Shown piece by piece: positions 60,463-64,000 of a DNA stretch of 64,000 bases. Every line of letters starts with the position of its first letter. Positions within the stretch are counted from its first letter, which is position 1. Made by a program: the position numbers and the translations under genes. The stretch covers positions 62,001 through 126,000 of the forward strand of contig MSHE01000015.1 of the NCBI GenBank assembly GCA_001941025.1, in the 5' to 3' direction. Under the pieces are notes generated by a model. The model was not told the origin of the DNA, searched no databases, and saw only the letters and a program-made list of their open reading frames with translations. Origin of the DNA: Lachnospiraceae bacterium Zagget3 (lineage in GTDB: Bacteria; Bacillota_A; Clostridia; Lachnospirales; Lachnospiraceae).

Positions 60463-60497
60463 AACAGCACTTTGGCCAAACAGGGTGCTGTTTTTTT
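60463..60497 (+). terminator. Terminator of the tRNA-Gly gene
   Basis: AACAGCAC / GTGCTGTT stem with a 14-base loop and seven T. Confidence 0.85.
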
Positions 60498-60504
60498 GCA
60501 TCAT

Positions 60505-60852
60505 TCAGACGGAAAAATGTTCCCTGTAATACTGATTTAAATAGTCCGCGACGTCATTGAGCCCTTTGTTGCTGTACGCGAACAGCGCGTTTACTTTCAG
60601 GCTCTCCTCGGTCGTCTCGTAGTTGTACGGCCCGGGCCAGGTGGTGACGCACAGCTGCCGCCCGCCGTTCTGTCCGGGTGCCTTGCCGGCCTCTTCGTCG
60701 AAGAGTCCGCCCGGCGTCTCCGCGCCGTCTTCGATCTTCGCGATACGGTAGTGCATCCCCTTATAGCTCCCATAGAACGGCAGCTTTTCATAGAAGTTAA
60801 TATTGTAGATGTCTGCGCGCCGGATGCCCGGCTCGTTTTCCTGCTCTGCCAT
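60505..60852 (-). CDS. Hypothetical protein, conserved-looking, soluble
   Basis: 115 residues from ATG 60852 with a strong SD (GGGGAGGAT, 7 bases). Aromatic-rich (YNINFYEKLPFYGSYKGMHYRIAKIED; WPGPYNYETT), no signal or membrane segment; probably a small alpha/beta fold. It ends with a helical DVADYLNQYYREHF. I do not recognise a characterised family; short proteins of this look with no known role occur in Lachnospiraceae. Convergent with tRNA-Gly, sharing its terminator region. Confidence 0.7.
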   Translation of the reverse strand: MAEQENEPGIRRADIYNINFYEKLPFYGSYKGMHYRIAKIEDGAETPGGLFDEEAGKAPGQNGGRQLCVTTWPGPYNYETTEESLKVNALFAYSNKGLNDVADYLNQYYREHFSV

Positions 60853-61040
60853 ACGCGATCCTCCCCGAAATCGATTTCATTATACACTATTCGCCGGGTT
60901 TGTGCATCCTTCGCGGAACCGTTCCAAAATAATCGGCGCGAGTCGCAATTTTTTCAAAAATCCCCTTGATTCCTTTCCCTATTTATTTTACAATAAATTT
61001 AAATATGGGCTCATGGGTCCGCACAGAGATAAAACCCGAA

Positions 61041-61065
61041 AAAAGCCTGTAAATACAAGGCTTTT
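61041..61065 (+). other. Leader hairpin upstream of the VanW-family gene
   Basis: AAAAGCCT / AGGCTTTT perfect stem with a 9-base loop, 25 bases before the ATG. TTTT on the right arm could make it a weak attenuator. The rest of the 60852-61090 gap is AT-rich with a possible TACAAT -10 near 60990. Confidence 0.45.
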
Positions 61066-61089
61066 CGCGATAGGAGAAAAGAAGCATAC

Positions 61090-62658
61090 ATGTATAAACG
61101 GTCGAAAAGAAGACGCCTGATCGTGTCGATCATCTGCATCGTGGTGATCGCGGCGCTGGTCGCGACATTCGTGTTGGCGACGGCAATGGGCCGGGAAGTA
61201 ACGGAAGAAGAAAAACAAGAGACCGAAGAGCTCGACACAGCCGAAGAAGTCGATACAGCCGAAGAAGTCGATACAGCCGAAGAGGTCGACGACACCGACG
61301 CGGGGGAAGCCGAGACCGACACGCGCACGATCCCGAACGGGATCTACATCGGTGACGTGGCGGTGGGTGGCATGACCGCGGAGCAGGCGGAGCAGGCCAT
61401 CCGCAGCTATGTGGATTCGCTCGGCGAACAGACCGTGATGCTCTCCGCCGGCGACGAGGCCATAGGCGCTACGGTGTCGGAGCTCGGATTTACGGAGGAC
61501 ATCGCAGCCACGGTTTCGGACGCGGTGGATTACGGTCAGACGGGAAATCTGCTCAAGCGCTACAAGGAGCAGAAAGATCTGGAAATGGAGGAGAAAGTGC
61601 TGCCGCTCGTTTTGACGGCGGATGAAGAGCAGGTGCGCTCCTATCTGGAAGAGCATGCATCCGAACTGAACCGCGATGCCGTTGACTACGGCCTGACCCG
61701 TGAAGACGGCACGTTTGTCGTCACGGAGGGAGAGGTCGGCCAGGCCGTCGATATAGACGAATCCGTGGACATCATCCTGTCCGCTTTCTCCCAGGGATGG
61801 GAGGAGAATCCGACCATCGTACTGTCCGTGGACGAGACAGAGCCAAAGGGAAGTGAGGAGGAACTCGCGCTGGTGCAGGATGTCCTCGGCAAGTTCAGCA
61901 CCGACTATTCTTCGTCCGGCACCGCCCGCAAGACGAACATCAAGACAGGTGCCTCGCTGATCGACGGGAGCGTGGTCTATCCGGGTGAGACATTCTCGGT
62001 TGTGAACGCGGTCACACCGTTTGACGCGGAGCACGGCTATGAAGAAGCGCCCTCCTATGAGAGCGGGGCCACCGTGGACACGTACGGCGGCGGCATCTGC
62101 CAGGTATCCACGACGTTATACAACGCGCTGATCCGCGCGGAGCTTCAGATTGATGAGAGGCACGGCCACTCTATGACGGTATCCTACGTGGAGCCGTCCG
62201 ATGACGCGGCGATCGCCGAGGGGATCAAGGACTTAAAGTTTACCAACAATACGGACGCGCCGATCTACATTGAGGGATATACGGACGGGGCCACGATCAG
62301 TTTTACCGTTTACGGCCATGAGACGCGGCCGGCCAACCGGTCCGTCTCGTTTGAGAGTGAGACGGTAGAGACGACGGAGCCGACCGCGACGGAATACCGG
62401 GCTTCCACCGCCGATTTCGGAACGGTCGAAGCGGTACAGAGCGCGCATGCCGGCGTGGTGGCAAAGCTGTGGAAGATCGTGACGGTGGACGGCGTGGAAG
62501 AGAGCCGTGAGGAGTTCAACTTTACCACCTACCAGATGACGCCGGCGGTCTACGAGATCGGCGTGTCAACCAGCAATGAGGCGGCGCAGTCCGCCATATA
62601 CAGCGCGATCGCCAGCCAGAGCCTGGACCAGATCTATGCGGTGATCGGATCGTATTAA
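61090..62658 (+). CDS. VanW-family surface protein with peptidoglycan-binding-like domains
   Basis: 522 residues. An N-terminal anchor helix (about 10-32) is followed by an acidic linker with three DTAEEV repeats (about 50-67). Residues about 75-270 look like two PG_binding_4-type modules (IPNGIYIGDVAVGGMTAEQA...TVSELGFTED). The VanW domain follows with GASLIDGSVVYPGETFSVVNAVTPF, DTYGGGICQVSTTLYNALIRAEL and HGHSMTVSYVEPSDDA. A G5-like tail ends the protein. It acts outside the membrane at the cell wall; VanW catalysis is unknown despite association with glycopeptide resistance operons. Weakly spaced SD (AGGAG, 13 bases). Confidence 0.88.
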   Translation: MYKRSKRRRLIVSIICIVVIAALVATFVLATAMGREVTEEEKQETEELDTAEEVDTAEEVDTAEEVDDTDAGEAETDTRTIPNGIYIGDVAVGGMTAEQAEQAIRSYVDSLGEQTVMLSAGDEAIGATVSELGFTEDIAATVSDAVDYGQTGNLLKRYKEQKDLEMEEKVLPLVLTADEEQVRSYLEEHASELNRDAVDYGLTREDGTFVVTEGEVGQAVDIDESVDIILSAFSQGWEENPTIVLSVDETEPKGSEEELALVQDVLGKFSTDYSSSGTARKTNIKTGASLIDGSVVYPGETFSVVNAVTPFDAEHGYEEAPSYESGATVDTYGGGICQVSTTLYNALIRAELQIDERHGHSMTVSYVEPSDDAAIAEGIKDLKFTNNTDAPIYIEGYTDGATISFTVYGHETRPANRSVSFESETVETTEPTATEYRASTADFGTVEAVQSAHAGVVAKLWKIVTVDGVEESREEFNFTTYQMTPAVYEIGVSTSNEAAQSAIYSAIASQSLDQIYAVIGSY

Positions 62659-62700
62659 CGGATCGGAAAAACAGACAGGAAAAGAACAGGATCAAAACGG

Positions 62701-62722
62701 GGCTGCTCGGGACGGAGCAGCC
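62701..62722 (+). terminator. Hairpin between the VanW gene and the ECF ATPase gene
   Basis: GGCTGCTC / GAGCAGCC perfect 8-base stem with loop GGGACG, followed by TCTGTATTTC. The poor T-tract makes termination partial at best. Confidence 0.45.
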
Positions 62723-62752
62723 TCTGTATTTCACGGAAACAGGACGGGACAT

Positions 62753-64000
62753 ATGGCATTTATCGAAGCGACAAACGTAACACACCGCTTTGTGCGAAGA
62801 GACGAGGAAGGGCAGATGACGGGAGCAGTCTGGGCGTTGGACGGGATCGACCTCTCCGTGCAGTCCGGCCAGTTTATCGCCATCCTGGGGAAAAACGGTT
62901 CCGGGAAATCCACCTTTGCCCGTCACTTAAACGCGCTCCTCACCCCCACGGAGGGGACGCTTTTTGTGGATGGAAAAGACGCGCGCGACGCGGACGCGGT
63001 GTGGGATATCCGCCGCGCCGCGGGGATGATCTTTCAAAATCCCGACAACCAGATCGTGGCCGGCGTTGTGGAGGAGGACGTGGCCTTCGGGCCGGAGAAT
63101 CTGGGCCTTCCGACGGAGAAGATCCGAAACCGGGTGGCCGACAGCCTGAGGACCGTGGAGATGAGCGACTATCGGCGCCACTCGCCGAACCGCCTCTCCG
63201 GCGGGCAAAAGCAGCGGGTGGCCGTGGCCGGCGTGATTGCCATGCAGCCCCAATGCATTCTCATGGACGAGGCAACCGCCATGCTCGATCCGGGCGGACG
63301 CGCGGAGGTGATGGAGACGGCACACCGGCTCCACCGCGAAGCGGGCGTGACGGTCCTGCTCATCACACACTTTATGGAGGAGGCCGCCGGAGCGGACTAT
63401 GTGTATGTATTGGATGAAGGGAAAATCGCCCTGCAGGGCACCCCGCGCGAAGTCTTCTCCCGGGAGGAAGAGCTGTTGGAGCACGGCCTTTCCATGCCGC
63501 CGATCGGACAGCTGGCCGGGGCGCTGCGGCGGGACGGACTCCCGATTCCGAAGGGCATCCTGACACGCGCGCAGTTGGTGGAGGCGCTTGGCGCGTGTCT
63601 GCGCTCGCCCCGGGCCGCGCAGACGATCCATTCTTTTCGCGGGGATGCGCGTGCCGGTGGGCCGGGGATCCCGGAAGAAACGGTTTCCGGAACACCTGCT
63701 TCTGACCGGGGACAGGATGAGGCGAGGACGGTCGGCAGCGTGCCTGCCGCCTATGAGGAGACGGGCGGGGAGGCCGCCGCGCGCGGCGAACTCCTTCGTT
63801 TGAAGCGCGTCTCCTACACCTACTCGCCCGGCACGGTCTACGAGACCCGGGCGCTTAAGAATGTAAATTTTACACTCCGGCAGGGGGAGACCGTCGGGCT
63901 GATCGGACCGACCGGATCCGGAAAATCCACCCTCATTCAGATGTTGAACGGGTTGTTAAAACCAGACGCGGGAACCGTTACATTTAAAGGGCGGGAACTT
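62753..64000 (+). CDS. ecfA: Fused two-domain ECF transporter ATPase (EcfA1-EcfA2), 3' partial
   Basis: Open from ATG 62753 to the last base, 416 codons. The first ATPase domain (about 1-250) has Walker A GKNGSGKST, the ECF-type Q-loop IFQNPDNQIVAG, signature RLSGGQKQRVAVAG, Walker B CILMDEATAMLD and H-loop LITHFMEE. After a Gly/Glu/Ala-rich linker of about 90 residues a second ATPase domain begins (LLRLKRVSYTYSPGT) with Walker A GPTGSGKST before the window ends. Normally the two energy-coupling ATPases are separate genes; here they are one chain. The membrane partner EcfT would be expected downstream. It powers uptake of a vitamin or metal. SD is weak (GGACGGGAC). Confidence 0.85.
   Translation, partial: MAFIEATNVTHRFVRRDEEGQMTGAVWALDGIDLSVQSGQFIAILGKNGSGKSTFARHLNALLTPTEGTLFVDGKDARDADAVWDIRRAAGMIFQNPDNQIVAGVVEEDVAFGPENLGLPTEKIRNRVADSLRTVEMSDYRRHSPNRLSGGQKQRVAVAGVIAMQPQCILMDEATAMLDPGGRAEVMETAHRLHREAGVTVLLITHFMEEAAGADYVYVLDEGKIALQGTPREVFSREEELLEHGLSMPPIGQLAGALRRDGLPIPKGILTRAQLVEALGACLRSPRAAQTIHSFRGDARAGGPGIPEETVSGTPASDRGQDEARTVGSVPAAYEETGGEAAARGELLRLKRVSYTYSPGTVYETRALKNVNFTLRQGETVGLIGPTGSGKSTLIQMLNGLLKPDAGTVTFKGREL

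Noticed and set aside
60852..61090. Cyclic di-GMP riboswitch suspected before the VanW gene
   Set aside because: The conserved GCAAAGCC-type core is missing; only a simple AAAAGCCT hairpin is present.

Overview
The window reads as a chromosomal stretch of a GC-rich, strictly anaerobic member of the Clostridia, most like a Lachnospiraceae-type Firmicute. The evidence is the oxygen-sensitive class III ribonucleotide reductase (nrdD/nrdG), the tig-clpP-clpX-lon-engB gene order, strong Shine-Dalgarno (SD) sites, a Feo cluster with a FeoB-associated Cys-rich peptide, a cobalamin riboswitch, and Firmicute-style Ser/Thr kinase/PP2C signalling. The taxonomic placement is inference. No phage, insertion sequence, CRISPR array or plasmid genes were seen.

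Layout. 1-2973: end of a spermidine/putrescine importer (potB partial, potC, and a potD-like binding protein with a C-terminal membrane anchor). 3042-6770: DNA-deoxyinosine glycosylase coupled to a membrane Ser/Thr kinase, a convergent HTH-like gene, a lipoprotein and a small coiled-coil protein. 6845-10170: PTS-EIIC-like permease with its own operator, thioredoxin, glutamyl-tRNA synthetase. 10407-15866: a translationally coupled cassette of PP2C phosphatase, transmembrane Ser/Thr kinase, small membrane protein and Pro/Glu-rich surface protein. 15924-21139: GH36 alpha-galactosidase with a predicted leaderless transcript, then nrdD-nrdG behind paired NrdR-like boxes. 21354-31988: one 10.6-kb gene for a giant surface protein with 22 Cna-B-type repeats, followed at once by tRNA-Leu(UAG).

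32143-40078: small hypothetical, CYTH triphosphatase, DJ-1/PfpI protein, a two-component system, an iron-containing alcohol dehydrogenase, then a B12-riboswitch-controlled btuFCD-type importer. 40232-49959: tig, clpP, clpX, lon, engB (folding, proteolysis, ribosome assembly), a zinc/manganese-type ABC importer and a Nudix hydrolase. 50320-54692: TrkA/TrkH potassium uptake, pyridoxamine kinase, radical SAM protein. 54893-58041: feoA-feoA-feoB plus Cys-rich peptide behind a DtxR-like operator. 57980-64000: ppk1 with a Lys/acidic/Ser N-terminal tail, tRNA-Gly(CCC), a hypothetical, a VanW-family protein and the start of a fused two-ATPase ECF transporter protein.

The genes that stand out are the kinase/phosphatase/surface-protein cassette, the giant adhesin with a degenerate sorting signal, the Ppk1 tail, two unexplained multi-hairpin intergenic elements (47495-47628 and about 55105-55300), and several very compact promoters, including terminator-promoter fusions and a leaderless start. 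Functions are assigned by family recognition from translated sequence; no database search was run.
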